A stretch of DNA of 64,000 bases from Parapedobacter sp. SGR-10. GTDB taxonomy: Bacteria > Bacteroidota > Bacteroidia > Sphingobacteriales > Sphingobacteriaceae. The translations under genes and the position numbers were made by a program. Below are positions 46,216 through 54,842 of the stretch, one piece after another. How positions within the stretch are numbered: the first letter of the stretch is position 1; each line of letters begins with the position of its first letter. Below the pieces are notes generated by a model that worked only from the letters and a program-made list of their open reading frames with translations, was not told where the DNA came from and searched no databases. The stretch is taken from assembly GCF_011030405.1 (NCBI RefSeq), contig NZ_JAAJTJ010000002.1:186001-250000 (forward strand). Reading direction: 5' to 3'.

Positions 46216-46264
46216 CGGTCGTATCGTGCACCCAAACTGTGAGGCCTTATAGTTTCTCGTTGAA

Positions 46265-46310
46265 TTTTAAGAGGTCCGAGGGAGGCAACGCCCCCTCGGA
46301 CCTCTTAAAA
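46265..46310. terminator. Bidirectional terminator between hydrolase pseudogene and galK
   Basis: Perfect 18-bp stem (46265-46282 with 46293-46310) with a 10-base loop and TTTT/AAAA ends. It serves the converging transcripts of the hydrolase and the gal operon. Confidence 0.9.
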
Positions 46311-46332
46311 ACCCGGCTTCTTGCCGCTCTTT

Positions 46333-47490
46333 TTATCCTATGACACTTGAACCTTCGTCGGCTTTGACAAAGATTGCTTCTAAATCCAGATTGAATCTAT
46401 CTTTATAGATAGGGGCAATTTGATCTGCTATCGCCTTTCCGTATCCTTTTTTGACGATATTGATCGTACAACCACCGAATCCCCCTCCCATCATTCTCGC
46501 ACCCACAACTTCGAGTATCTGTCTAACATAGTCTACCAAAAAGTCCAATTCCTCACAGCTCACCTCATATTCCTTACTTAAGGCTTGATGTGCCAAAAAC
46601 ATTTGCTTCCCAAGTTCGGGGATATCTCCACGTTTTAGAGCTTCGCATGCACGGTGCACTCTTTCGTTTTCTTCGATGACGTACTTACATTTGGTGTAGG
46701 TATCTGCATCTTTAGGCTTGACCATTTCATCGAGCATGGCTACTGCTGCATCACGGAGACTTTGCACTTTAGGATATTTTTCACTGATCCAACGCACGCC
46801 CTGTTCGCATAGCTCCCGTCTGTTGTTGTATGCTGAAGAAGCAAGCGAATGCTTCACATTCGTATTGAGCAACACGATCTCGTAGTCTCCAAGTTCCAGC
46901 GGTACGTGCTCATAGTCCAAGGAGCGACAATCCAACTTGATGACATGCCCCTTTTTGCTGAGTACGGATGCAAATTGATCCATGATACCACATTTTACAC
47001 CGGCAAAAGTATGCTCGGCCAATTGGCCGATCTGTGCAATTTCCTTGCGATCAAAAGACAAACCAAACAATTCGTTCAACGCAAAGCCTACAGCACATTC
47101 GACTGCAGCAGAGGAGGACAAACCCGCCCCCAAAGGCACGTCGCCATCTATGTATAAATTGAATCCGGAAAGGGCCTTGCCGCGTTCCTGTATCTGATGT
47201 ACTACACCTAAGATGTAGTTGGCCCAATTCACTTCCGAAGGTTTTATTTGATTTAGGTTCGTTTCAAAGTCTTGTTGGAAATCTTCGGCATAAAGATGGA
47301 TTTGCTCGTCGTTTCTTTTCCCTACAGCGACATAAATGGCTCTATCTATTGCTGTAGGCAATACAAAACCACCATTGTAGTCGGTATGTTCACCGATGAT
47401 GTTGATCCTGCCGGGAGATTTAGCCAAAAGCTGTGGTGTCGACCCGAAAACTTCCTCATATCTTTTTTTTAATTGTGAACTCGCTATCAT
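46333..47490 (-). CDS. galK: Galactokinase
   Basis: Phosphorylates galactose to galactose 1-phosphate in the Leloir pathway. The 385-residue GHMP kinase has the galactokinase signature GRINIIGEHTDYNGGFVLPTAID (from about residue 27), the ATP loop PLGAGLSSSAAVE and the C-terminal GGGFGGCTI. Its ATG follows the galT stop codon without a gap, so the two form an operon. galE and a galactose transporter are not nearby. Ends at the strong bidirectional terminator. Confidence 0.97.
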   Translation of the reverse strand: MIASSQLKKRYEEVFGSTPQLLAKSPGRINIIGEHTDYNGGFVLPTAIDRAIYVAVGKRNDEQIHLYAEDFQQDFETNLNQIKPSEVNWANYILGVVHQIQERGKALSGFNLYIDGDVPLGAGLSSSAAVECAVGFALNELFGLSFDRKEIAQIGQLAEHTFAGVKCGIMDQFASVLSKKGHVIKLDCRSLDYEHVPLELGDYEIVLLNTNVKHSLASSAYNNRRELCEQGVRWISEKYPKVQSLRDAAVAMLDEMVKPKDADTYTKCKYVIEENERVHRACEALKRGDIPELGKQMFLAHQALSKEYEVSCEELDFLVDYVRQILEVVGARMMGGGFGGCTINIVKKGYGKAIADQIAPIYKDRFNLDLEAIFVKADEGSSVIG

Positions 47491-48531
47491 CTATTTTTGC
47501 TTATAATGTGTAGTCGATTGATTTCTTAGTACTTCCGCTGCATATTCTGGTGTGATATCTCTTTGGGGATTGGCCAACATCTCGTACCCGACCATAAATT
47601 TCTTGACCGTGGCCGACCGCAGCAGAGGTGGGTAAAAGTGCATATGCCAATGCCATGCGGGCTGGTCTCCATTGTTGATTGGGGCTTGGTGCATACCTGC
47701 CGAGTAAGGGAACGATGTCTTGAAGATATTGTCATAACGGATGGTCAGTTCTTGCAGTGTCTTCGCCAGATCCATTTTTTCGTCTTCCGTAAATTCCAAT
47801 ATATTCGTGATATGCCTTTTGCTGATGACCAGGGTCTCATAAGGCCATGCCGCCCAAAAAGGGACCAATGCCACGAAATGTTCGTTATCTACAATGATAC
47901 GTTCTCCTTTTTTGAGTTCTACCTCCAAATAGGCACTTAACAAAGATTTTCCTTTCTCTTGGTAGTACTTTTTCAGTTGTATGCTTTCTTTCTGGATTTC
48001 GACAGGCAATGAGCTCTGTGCCCATATTTGTCCATGTGGATGGGGATTGCTACAACCCATGATTGCACCTTTGTTTTCGAATATTTGTATGTATTTGATC
48101 CAATCCTTTTGAGCGAGCTCTTCGAATTCTCTTTGCCATAGGTCCACAACGGCCTTGATGGATTCGGTATCCATTTCCGGAAGGGTCAGGTCGTGCCGGG
48201 GAGTAAAGGAGATCACCTTGCAAATACCTTTTTCTGTTTCGGCTTGTAACAGGTCTTCTTCATTGTACTTTTCCAAGGTGGAATCTTCCAATAATGCGGA
48301 AAAATCGTTGACGAAGACAAAGCTGTCTTTGTAATCGGGGTTCATGGTGCCGTCTGCCCGTGCATTGCCGGGGCATAGATAGCATTTGGGGTCGTATTGC
48401 GGTCTTTCATCTGTTGCAGCATCTTCTACCTGCCCCTGCCAGGGACGTTTGCTGCGATGGGGAGAGACCAATATTTTTTCGCCCGTCAATAGGTTGATGC
48501 GAGTATGGGGCTGATCTAAAAAAGAGAACAT
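47491..48531 (-). CDS. galT: Galactose-1-phosphate uridylyltransferase
   Basis: Swaps the UMP of UDP-glucose for galactose 1-phosphate. The 346-residue protein has the active-site run CSNPHPHGQIW with the nucleophilic His, the N-terminal zinc-type CYLCPGN, and a second HIT-like half with HWHMHFYPP. The ATG at 48531 (MFSFLDQPHTR) is preferred because family members begin there; the open frame goes 19 codons further up. It is the first gene of the galT-galK operon. Confidence 0.96.
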   Translation of the reverse strand: MFSFLDQPHTRINLLTGEKILVSPHRSKRPWQGQVEDAATDERPQYDPKCYLCPGNARADGTMNPDYKDSFVFVNDFSALLEDSTLEKYNEEDLLQAETEKGICKVISFTPRHDLTLPEMDTESIKAVVDLWQREFEELAQKDWIKYIQIFENKGAIMGCSNPHPHGQIWAQSSLPVEIQKESIQLKKYYQEKGKSLLSAYLEVELKKGERIIVDNEHFVALVPFWAAWPYETLVISKRHITNILEFTEDEKMDLAKTLQELTIRYDNIFKTSFPYSAGMHQAPINNGDQPAWHWHMHFYPPLLRSATVKKFMVGYEMLANPQRDITPEYAAEVLRNQSTTHYKQK

Positions 48532-48778
48532 ATCTAAAATACAATTGATTGTGGGAATAAATGTACAAATTACATTTATTTTTTGCAAACGTAGTTGTAT
48601 TTTTTTGAAATTTTGCGGAGAATGGAAAAAATAATGTTAAGGTAGATATGGATATTTTTATAGAGATGCAATGCCTGAGTGCCGTTAAGCACACATTGGG
48701 GCTCTATTATGAGGGGTAATAGCACATGGTACGTCTACCTACCGGTAGGCAGGTGTACGCCAGCAATCAAACAAACAA
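48532..48778. other. Intergenic region upstream of galT
   Basis: 247 bases between the metallophosphoesterase gene end and the galT start, both on the minus strand. A small self-complementary stretch (ACCTACCGGTAGGCAGGT, around 48737-48754) is present; no convincing promoter boxes or terminator were found. Confidence 0.35.
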
Positions 48779-50035
48779 TTACCCCCTCACCAATTCAAAA
48801 ATTGTAATCTCCGGTAGGATCCCTACACGACCGGGGTATCCCAAAAAGCCAAAACCGGTATTGACATACAGCTGTTGATTTTTTTCTTTATATAGCCCTG
48901 CCCATTCTTTGTACACAAATTTTGCAGGGCTCCACTGGAAATGTTCACCTCGTACACCGAACTGCATACCGTGCGTATGTCCGGCAAACATGACGTCGAT
49001 GTCTGTGTCAAGGACTTGTGCCCGCCAATGTGAAGGGTCATGAGACAGCAACAGTTTGACCGGTTTTTCATCTGTTCCGGATAGAGCTTTTTGTAGGTCT
49101 CCTTTTTTAGGGAACCTACCTGTTCCCCAGTTTTGTACGCCTAGGACGGCAATCTCTTCGTTGTCTACACGTATGGTTCTATTTTCATCCATCAAGATAT
49201 CCCAGCCCATGACGCGGTGTGTCTGGATTAGGTTTTGTAGATTTCTGCGTTTGACAGGACTGTCTTCCTTTCCATAATAGTAATCTCCATAATCGTGATT
49301 GCCCAAGGTAGAAAATACTCCCAAGTCCGCTTTCAGTCTGGAAAAGATGTCCTGATAATCCCGCATCTCGGAGGCTACATTATTCACGAGGTCTCCGGTA
49401 AAGAAAATCATGTCTGGTTTTTCGTGCAAGAGCATGTCTATACCGCCCGATACGGCTTTATGGTTGTAGAAAGATCCCGAATGTACATCGGATAATTGTG
49501 CGATGCGCATGCCGTGGAAAGCCTGGGGTAGATTAGGTAAGACCAATTTTTGCCGACGTATCCGATAGTCATACGCTCCGGAGATAATGCCCCATGACAA
49601 GGGAATGATCGGCAATGAAGCTATGACGATACCCGATTTCAACAAAAATTCAGACCTGGAAATACCATAAGTTGGATTTTCGGGTAATGGTTTTTCCAGA
49701 TTATCAATGCGTTCTGCAGGAGACTTGCCTTTTCTCGACGAAAAAAGTCGGGTGACCCATACGCCGCCCCGACGGAGATCGTCCATCATGACCACCAGGA
49801 TATAGATAAACTTGCTAATGGCTGTCATGAAAAAGGCCACTAAAATGATAGATCGGTAGCTCAATGGAATATTAAACTTTGCTGCCACAAATAATCCGGC
49901 AAACAATAGGAGGGAATATCCCCACCATGCAAAAGGGAACCATTTCTTGTGTATAATCTTGATTTTTGTTGCGCGAAGTGCAAAAAATATATAAAAATCA
50001 AAAACGAACAATAATACTGCATTAAATATCAACAT
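48779..50035 (-). CDS. Membrane-anchored metallophosphoesterase
   Basis: A 418-residue protein with about four N-terminal membrane helices (residues 1-95) plus a hydrophobic segment near 135, and a calcineurin-like phosphoesterase domain (about 175-415). All metal motifs are present: SDVH, GDLVNN, GNHDYG, LLSHDP and GHTHG. It resembles the YkuE/YaeI type proposed to act on phospholipid-linked substrates at the membrane, but the true substrate is unknown. It follows hemH by 15 bases on the same strand, so the two are probably one transcript. Confidence 0.9.
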   Translation of the reverse strand: MLIFNAVLLFVFDFYIFFALRATKIKIIHKKWFPFAWWGYSLLLFAGLFVAAKFNIPLSYRSIILVAFFMTAISKFIYILVVMMDDLRRGGVWVTRLFSSRKGKSPAERIDNLEKPLPENPTYGISRSEFLLKSGIVIASLPIIPLSWGIISGAYDYRIRRQKLVLPNLPQAFHGMRIAQLSDVHSGSFYNHKAVSGGIDMLLHEKPDMIFFTGDLVNNVASEMRDYQDIFSRLKADLGVFSTLGNHDYGDYYYGKEDSPVKRRNLQNLIQTHRVMGWDILMDENRTIRVDNEEIAVLGVQNWGTGRFPKKGDLQKALSGTDEKPVKLLLSHDPSHWRAQVLDTDIDVMFAGHTHGMQFGVRGEHFQWSPAKFVYKEWAGLYKEKNQQLYVNTGFGFLGYPGRVGILPEITIFELVRG

Positions 50036-50050
50036 CTCTATTTCTCTTCC

Positions 50051-51079
50051 TTAATTATGTAAAGCCATACGTTTCAAGGCTTGTATCCATTTTGGATTAT
50101 CATTTAGACTCTCTACCATTATGACTTGCTCACCGCCCAATTGTTTAAATTCATTTGCATATTCTACCTGGATTTCGTCCAGTGTTTCTATACAATCTGC
50201 TACAAAGGCGGGGCTGAAAACTAGTAATTTTTTGACACCTTTGCGTGCAAGGTCATGCAAGGTATCCGAAGTATAAGGCTGGATCCAGGGTGTCTTGCCC
50301 AGGCGAGACTGAAAACAGACCGTATATTGATGCTCTTGCAATCCTAATCTTTTGACAATAGCCCTTGTTGTGCTGTAACATTGTGATAGATAACAATAAG
50401 GCTTGGTTTCCGTTGCGCAGGATCTACAGCCTTTGTCGTCACATTGCAGTTGCCCGGCTGGGTCTACTTTGCCCAATTGTCGTACAGGCAGGCCGTGATA
50501 GCTGAATAGGATATGGTCAAAATCATTCAGATCATGACGTAGGGCGTGTTCGGAAAAGGTTTCCACAACCAAGTCATCCTCACAAAAATTACTGACGAAG
50601 GATACTTGGGGGAAATATTGCCAGGTGCGCATGGTTTCCATGACCTTGTCTATGACGGACCCGGTAGTCGCAGAAGCATATTGTGGAAAGAGTGGAATGA
50701 TGCGGAGGGATTCCAAAAGCATTCCTTCCATTTTCTTTAAAGCCGACTCAATGGATGGATTCTGATAGCGCATAGCCAGCTCTACATGATATTCGTCCCC
50801 CAATTCTTCTTGCAACATTTGCTGCTGTACACGGCTATAGTACATCAAGGGAGAACCGGTTTCTTCATCCCAGATCGTCGAATAGGTTGCTGCAGATTTT
50901 GGTGCTCGTTTGGGCACGATTACGCCTTTTACCAGCAGTGTCCTGCTCCAATAAGGGATATCCATGACCCTCCCGTCCATTAAAAACTCCCTGAGATATT
51001 TGCTCACGTCCGGAGTAGTAGGTGAATCGGGGGTTCCTAGTTGGACCAACAAAATTCCCTTTTTTGCTTTCTTGACCAT
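50051..51079 (-). CDS. hemH: Ferrochelatase
   Basis: Inserts ferrous iron into protoporphyrin (or coproporphyrin) in heme synthesis. The 342-residue protein opens with GILLVQLGTPDSP and has the catalytic His in LFSYHGLPVR, YCYLSQCYSTTRAI, and the C-terminal FSPAFVADCIETLDEI with the conserved Glu. Length fits bacterial HemH. It lies between ispH and the phosphoesterase gene, all on the minus strand. Confidence 0.96.
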   Translation of the reverse strand: MVKKAKKGILLVQLGTPDSPTTPDVSKYLREFLMDGRVMDIPYWSRTLLVKGVIVPKRAPKSAATYSTIWDEETGSPLMYYSRVQQQMLQEELGDEYHVELAMRYQNPSIESALKKMEGMLLESLRIIPLFPQYASATTGSVIDKVMETMRTWQYFPQVSFVSNFCEDDLVVETFSEHALRHDLNDFDHILFSYHGLPVRQLGKVDPAGQLQCDDKGCRSCATETKPYCYLSQCYSTTRAIVKRLGLQEHQYTVCFQSRLGKTPWIQPYTSDTLHDLARKGVKKLLVFSPAFVADCIETLDEIQVEYANEFKQLGGEQVIMVESLNDNPKWIQALKRMALHN

Positions 51080-51151
51080 GAATACAAAAGTAGATAATTT
51101 TTAAGGCGTTGATGGGCTAATAGATTGAAAATGAAAATAAGATGACCCAAA

Positions 51152-52000
51152 TTATAATATTTCGAGGGCTGCCTTTACCTCTTCCATAAGCCACATAGGT
51201 GTAGAAGTAGCTCCGCATATGCCTATGGTATCACCATCTTGAAAAAGAGAAGAGTCCAATTCTTCCGGACCGGAGATGAAATAAGAGTTTTCGTTGGCCG
51301 TTTTACAGACGTCGTACAATACACGGCCGTTGGAAGACTTTTTACCGGAGACGAAAACGATTTTGTCGTATTGCCTCGCAAAATCACCCAAATCTTCGTA
51401 CCGGTTGGAAACCTGTCGGCATATCGTATCGTTGGCCTTTACCTCATAGCCCCTATTGGTCAGTTCTTTTTTGATGGCATAGAACTTGTCCACACTCTTT
51501 GTCGTCTGACTGTAAAGGGTAAATGAAGGTGGAAGATCGACTGAGTTCAGCTCGTCAATGTCTTGGAAGACCGTCGCCTCATTGTTGGTTTGTCCTTGGA
51601 GGCCGATGACCTCGGCGTGGCCGTGTTTTCCGAAGATCAGAATTTTTTCGTCTTCATCGTGCGAAGTCTTAATCCGATTTTGTAGTTTCAGCACGACGGG
51701 GCATGATGCATCGATCAGGGTAATGTTGTTTTCCAGGGCAATTTTGTAGGTTTCGGGTGCTTCACCATGCGCCCGGATGAGTACCTTTTCATTGGTCAAT
51801 GTCGGTAGTACCTCGTGATTGATGATACGTAGGCCCTTGGCCTTCAACCGTGCGACCTCTTCATCATTGTGCACAATATCTCCCAGACAGTACAGATAGC
51901 CGTCCTCTTCCAGGATTTCTTCGGCCATGTCGATTGCATACACGACCCCAAAGCAAAATCCCGAATCTTTATCGATCGTTACTTGCAAATTCTTACCCAT
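51152..52000 (-). CDS. ispH: 4-hydroxy-3-methylbut-2-enyl diphosphate reductase
   Basis: Last enzyme of the MEP pathway, yielding IPP and DMAPP through a [4Fe-4S] cluster. The three cluster cysteines are in DSGFCFGV (Cys16), DASCPVV and NDTICRQVSNR, and the catalytic Glu/His regions (IRAHGE, GKHGHAEVIGL) are present. The 282-residue length is normal. Its presence shows the cell makes isoprenoids by the MEP route. Same strand as hemH, 72 bases apart. Confidence 0.97.
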   Translation of the reverse strand: MGKNLQVTIDKDSGFCFGVVYAIDMAEEILEEDGYLYCLGDIVHNDEEVARLKAKGLRIINHEVLPTLTNEKVLIRAHGEAPETYKIALENNITLIDASCPVVLKLQNRIKTSHDEDEKILIFGKHGHAEVIGLQGQTNNEATVFQDIDELNSVDLPPSFTLYSQTTKSVDKFYAIKKELTNRGYEVKANDTICRQVSNRYEDLGDFARQYDKIVFVSGKKSSNGRVLYDVCKTANENSYFISGPEELDSSLFQDGDTIGICGATSTPMWLMEEVKAALEIL

Positions 52001-52098
52001 ACGCTACAAAAGTATAAAGTAAAAAGTGAAAATTAAAAAGTAAAAAATCAAATCTGGACAAAGGGTATAATGTTTGAGAAGGATCGGGCAGAAGAGAA

Positions 52099-52126
52099 GC
52101 CGGCCTTTCATGCTCGAAAGGCCGGC
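52099..52126 (-). terminator. Hairpin terminator after the orphan lipoprotein gene
   Basis: Perfect 11-bp GC-rich stem (52099-52109 with 52116-52126) with a 6-base loop, 30 bases downstream of the lipoprotein stop on the minus strand. It separates that gene from ispH. Confidence 0.75.
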
Positions 52127-52156
52127 GTAATAAAGTAGATTACTATATGGGTTGAT

Positions 52157-53137
52157 TTAGTTCAAAGCATTGATCAGACTGATCAGATTGTTTTTGGTTG
52201 TGGTGTTCAGATCGGCGTCCGTGATAGCAATAGTGCCGTTGGCTACGATGGTTGCCGGTTTGATGGCATACACGATCGTACCGTTGCTCTCAGAGACGAA
52301 GACGACGTGTAGGTTCATACCGATAGGGATAAATCCATAGTGCTCGGAAAAGAATTTGTCCTGCGCATCGTAGGTATCCAGCTGAGCCAATACATTTGGT
52401 TCATTTTCATAAGCGAGGTACACACCTGCGTTGTCACTGTTATAGCCGTTGGGTACGGTGACCTTGATCTGTGTTTTATCTCTTGGATCGTTATAGAAGC
52501 GGTCTACATTGGCCCAGCCGAATTCATCTCCCCAGATATCGTACCCGACACCTTGCTCATTGGCACGTATTCCACCTTTGCCGTCTGCACCTTCGACTTC
52601 GTCCCATACCAGGTTACCTTCGTCGTTGATCTGGCCTGTCCATAGCTTCATGCCAAAGTCTAGTGCTCCGGTATTTGCTGCCGGGATATGGACCTGAAAA
52701 ATGCACCCTGCTTTCAATTCTTTGCCACCCTTTTCGACTTTTATATTGTATTCTCCTCCGGTTACCAGAGGCAATAGGTTGCCCTCCTCGTCTTTTCCCA
52801 TGACGGGTTTGTTGGTGGCGACCATATTTCCACGGTCGTAGATCTCGATAAAGGATAGTGTAACGTCTCCGTCGACACTGTTGCCGTTTTCGTCGTGGAT
52901 ACAATCCGAGGGGATGGTGAGTTTGGCACCTTTTTCGGAGGTGAAAGTAATCCCTTCTTCCGCTTTGAATGTCTGTTGCTGCACAAGGTCTTTGAGGGCC
53001 TTTTCACGCAGGGCTTTGAAATTGGCGGATGATGCTGATGCCAAACCTATTTCCGTACCATCGTTTTTGCAGGAAGAAGCCAATACAGCTATGCCACAGG
53101 CAATAGCGAATAATTTTGATGTCAATGTCGTTTTCAT
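52157..53137 (-). CDS. Hypothetical lipoprotein with a ZU5-like segment
   Basis: A 326-residue lipoprotein (lipobox LASSC, Cys23). Residues about 60-150 carry EGITFTSEKGAKLTIPSDC, NGNSVDGDVTLSFIEIYDRGNMVATN and GGEYNIKVEKGGKELKAG, which resemble the ZU5-like beta domain of Bacteroidota surface proteins; this is an impression from the motif order. The rest has no recognised domain and is rich in Asp, Asn and Gly as in extracellular beta proteins. No enzyme residues seen. It is monocistronic, bounded by a terminator and a 288-base gap. Probably outer-membrane attached; function unknown. Confidence 0.7.
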   Translation of the reverse strand: MKTTLTSKLFAIACGIAVLASSCKNDGTEIGLASASSANFKALREKALKDLVQQQTFKAEEGITFTSEKGAKLTIPSDCIHDENGNSVDGDVTLSFIEIYDRGNMVATNKPVMGKDEEGNLLPLVTGGEYNIKVEKGGKELKAGCIFQVHIPAANTGALDFGMKLWTGQINDEGNLVWDEVEGADGKGGIRANEQGVGYDIWGDEFGWANVDRFYNDPRDKTQIKVTVPNGYNSDNAGVYLAYENEPNVLAQLDTYDAQDKFFSEHYGFIPIGMNLHVVFVSESNGTIVYAIKPATIVANGTIAITDADLNTTTKNNLISLINALN

Positions 53138-53283
53138 AATGATTTAATTTTAAAGTTTACTACTCGTTTAGCTTTATATCATCATGATGAAGACATTGTT
53201 ACCCCCTGCATGGGTAGAAATTTTATTTTTTCTTTAGATGAGTTAAAAAAACCTTTGGCAATTATATACTTTAGCAACCAACC

Positions 53284-53385
53284 CGTCATTTCGACGAAGA
53301 ATGAGGAGAAATCTATGGATGAATTAGATTAATTTCCCATTTGGCCATAGATTTCTCTTCGTCGTACCTCCTCATCGAAATGACG
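53284..53385. repeat. Large imperfect palindrome, REP/MITE-like element
   Basis: The left arm (53284-53318, beginning CGTCATTTCGA and ending AATCTATGG) mirrors the right arm (53345-53385, beginning CCATAGATT and ending TCGAAATGACG) around an AT-rich centre. The right arm has about 6 extra bases near CGTCGTACC. No coding potential. Such elements, built on GTCATTTCGA-type ends, are usually scattered in intergenic regions. Confidence 0.75.
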
Positions 53386-53425
53386 ACAAAGCTTGGTTAA
53401 AGAAATATATAATCACTAAACCTTT

Positions 53426-54469
53426 TTATCGCTCTATCATTTTGATTTCAAAGAGTTTTGACCAGAGCTTGCCCGTCACGAAAAGCCTTTTGGCTACCGG
53501 ATCGTAGGCTATTCCGTTCATTTCATTGTCATATTGCTGCCTATTCTCGGTATAGAGGCCCACCAGATTGATTTTGCCTTCTACGATTCCTGTTTGGGGA
53601 TTGATAATGACGATGATATCCTGTTGGTACACATTGGCGTATACTTTACCATCGATGTATTCAAGTTCGTTTAGATTGTCTACAGCCCCATTTTCATCGT
53701 ACACCGTAATGAAGTTTTGTTCCTGCCCTGTTTCGGGATGCAGGAAATACAGCCTTTCAGAGCCATCGGATTTGATCAGATGGTTGCCGTCGTATGTCAG
53801 TCCCCAGCCTTCTTTACTATTTCCGTATTGGAATGTCCCTAATTGCTTGAATGTACTCTTGTCATAGAAGAAGCCTATATTGCTGCGCCAGGTGAGGAAA
53901 ACGATCTTGTTGCCGACAATGGTCATCCCTTCGCCAAAATGATCTCCATCTATCTCTTCCTTTTGCAATACCTTGCCAGTTGTCAATTCGACTTTTCTCA
54001 GCGAGGTTTTGAGTTCGGTCCCATGAGGGCTACCGGTGCTTTCGTAGAGGAAACCGTCTGCAAATTGAAGCCCCTGTGTGTACGCATCTATAGCGTGGGG
54101 GTAGGTGTTCACGACTTCAAACCCATAGTTTTTCGCGGCTTCGGGCAAAACCCGGATATTGCTGTATGCGATGTCTTCTTTTCCGTTGACATACACTTTG
54201 GCCGTCAAGGAGCGATCGCCTAGGGCCAGATTCTTTGTGTCCAATAGCAGGCTGGAGGTGTCCTGCCTTTTTTCGAGAATCGTACCGTCTACAGAGTAGA
54301 TTACCGAATCCAATTGGGACTGAGGAAAATGTAAGGTTATCTTTAACGTTTCGCCATATAAAGCACGGTGGCCCGAGACAGGGCTTACAAATTCCAGTTT
54401 ACCAGTCTTACAACCAATCAAACTTAGTACTGAAAGCAGCGAAAAAACTAACGTTAATCTATTCTTCAT
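53426..54469 (-). CDS. Glutaminyl-peptide cyclotransferase (Glu_cyclase_2 family) lipoprotein
   Basis: A 347-residue lipoprotein (lipobox LIGC, Cys20) with an N-terminal beta-sandwich (about 25-110) and a five-bladed propeller related to plant-type glutaminyl cyclase. Family motifs: YGFEVVNTYPHAIDAYTQGLQF, YESTGSPHGTELKTSLRKVEL, WGLTYDGNHLIKSDGSERLYF, NLNELEYIDGKVYANVYQQD and MNGIAYDP. The enzyme turns N-terminal Gln of peptides into pyroglutamate. Bacteroidota often place it in the periplasm or on the surface, where N-terminal Gln follows signal peptidase cleavage of many proteins. It ends at 53426 and follows yraN by 12 bases. Confidence 0.88.
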   Translation of the reverse strand: MKNRLTLVFSLLSVLSLIGCKTGKLEFVSPVSGHRALYGETLKITLHFPQSQLDSVIYSVDGTILEKRQDTSSLLLDTKNLALGDRSLTAKVYVNGKEDIAYSNIRVLPEAAKNYGFEVVNTYPHAIDAYTQGLQFADGFLYESTGSPHGTELKTSLRKVELTTGKVLQKEEIDGDHFGEGMTIVGNKIVFLTWRSNIGFFYDKSTFKQLGTFQYGNSKEGWGLTYDGNHLIKSDGSERLYFLHPETGQEQNFITVYDENGAVDNLNELEYIDGKVYANVYQQDIIVIINPQTGIVEGKINLVGLYTENRQQYDNEMNGIAYDPVAKRLFVTGKLWSKLFEIKMIER

Positions 54470-54481
54470 GTTGTCATTGAT

Positions 54482-54835
54482 TTAATTGCTCCAAAAGGCA
54501 TCTCTGATCAGTTCTACCTTTTGGGTGGATAAATATACGGATACTATATCAAATCGGATATCTCCCTCGTAGGAATAATCTGCTAAAAAGGCTTCGGCAG
54601 CCCGGATCAGACGTTGCTCCTTGGCGTGATCCACAAATTCATAGGGCAACCCGTAGTGGTCTGATTTTCGGCTTTTCACCTCGACGAAGACCAAGATACC
54701 TCTCTCTTTGGCTATGATGTCGATTTCTAACCGTTTGAAACGCCAGTTTTGGAAGAGGATCTCATAGCCCAGTCTTTTGAGATATTGGACAGCAAGGGCT
54801 TCGCCAAAAGAGCCTGATTCCAGATGCTTGGCCAT
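54482..54835 (-). CDS. yraN: YraN/UPF0102 family protein
   Basis: A 117-residue protein with the restriction-endonuclease-like core GEALAVQYLKRLGYEIL, FKRLEIDIIAKERGILVFVEVKSRKS, the Asp/Glu/Lys set of that fold. The family is universal in bacteria and of uncertain role, perhaps nuclease activity. Start at 54835 (MAKHLESG) gives the usual N terminus and begins 7 bases after the dnaG stop; a longer start at 54877 would overlap dnaG. Confidence 0.9.
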   Translation of the reverse strand: MAKHLESGSFGEALAVQYLKRLGYEILFQNWRFKRLEIDIIAKERGILVFVEVKSRKSDHYGLPYEFVDHAKEQRLIRAAEAFLADYSYEGDIRFDIVSVYLSTQKVELIRDAFWSN

Positions 54836-54842
54836 GTTGCGG

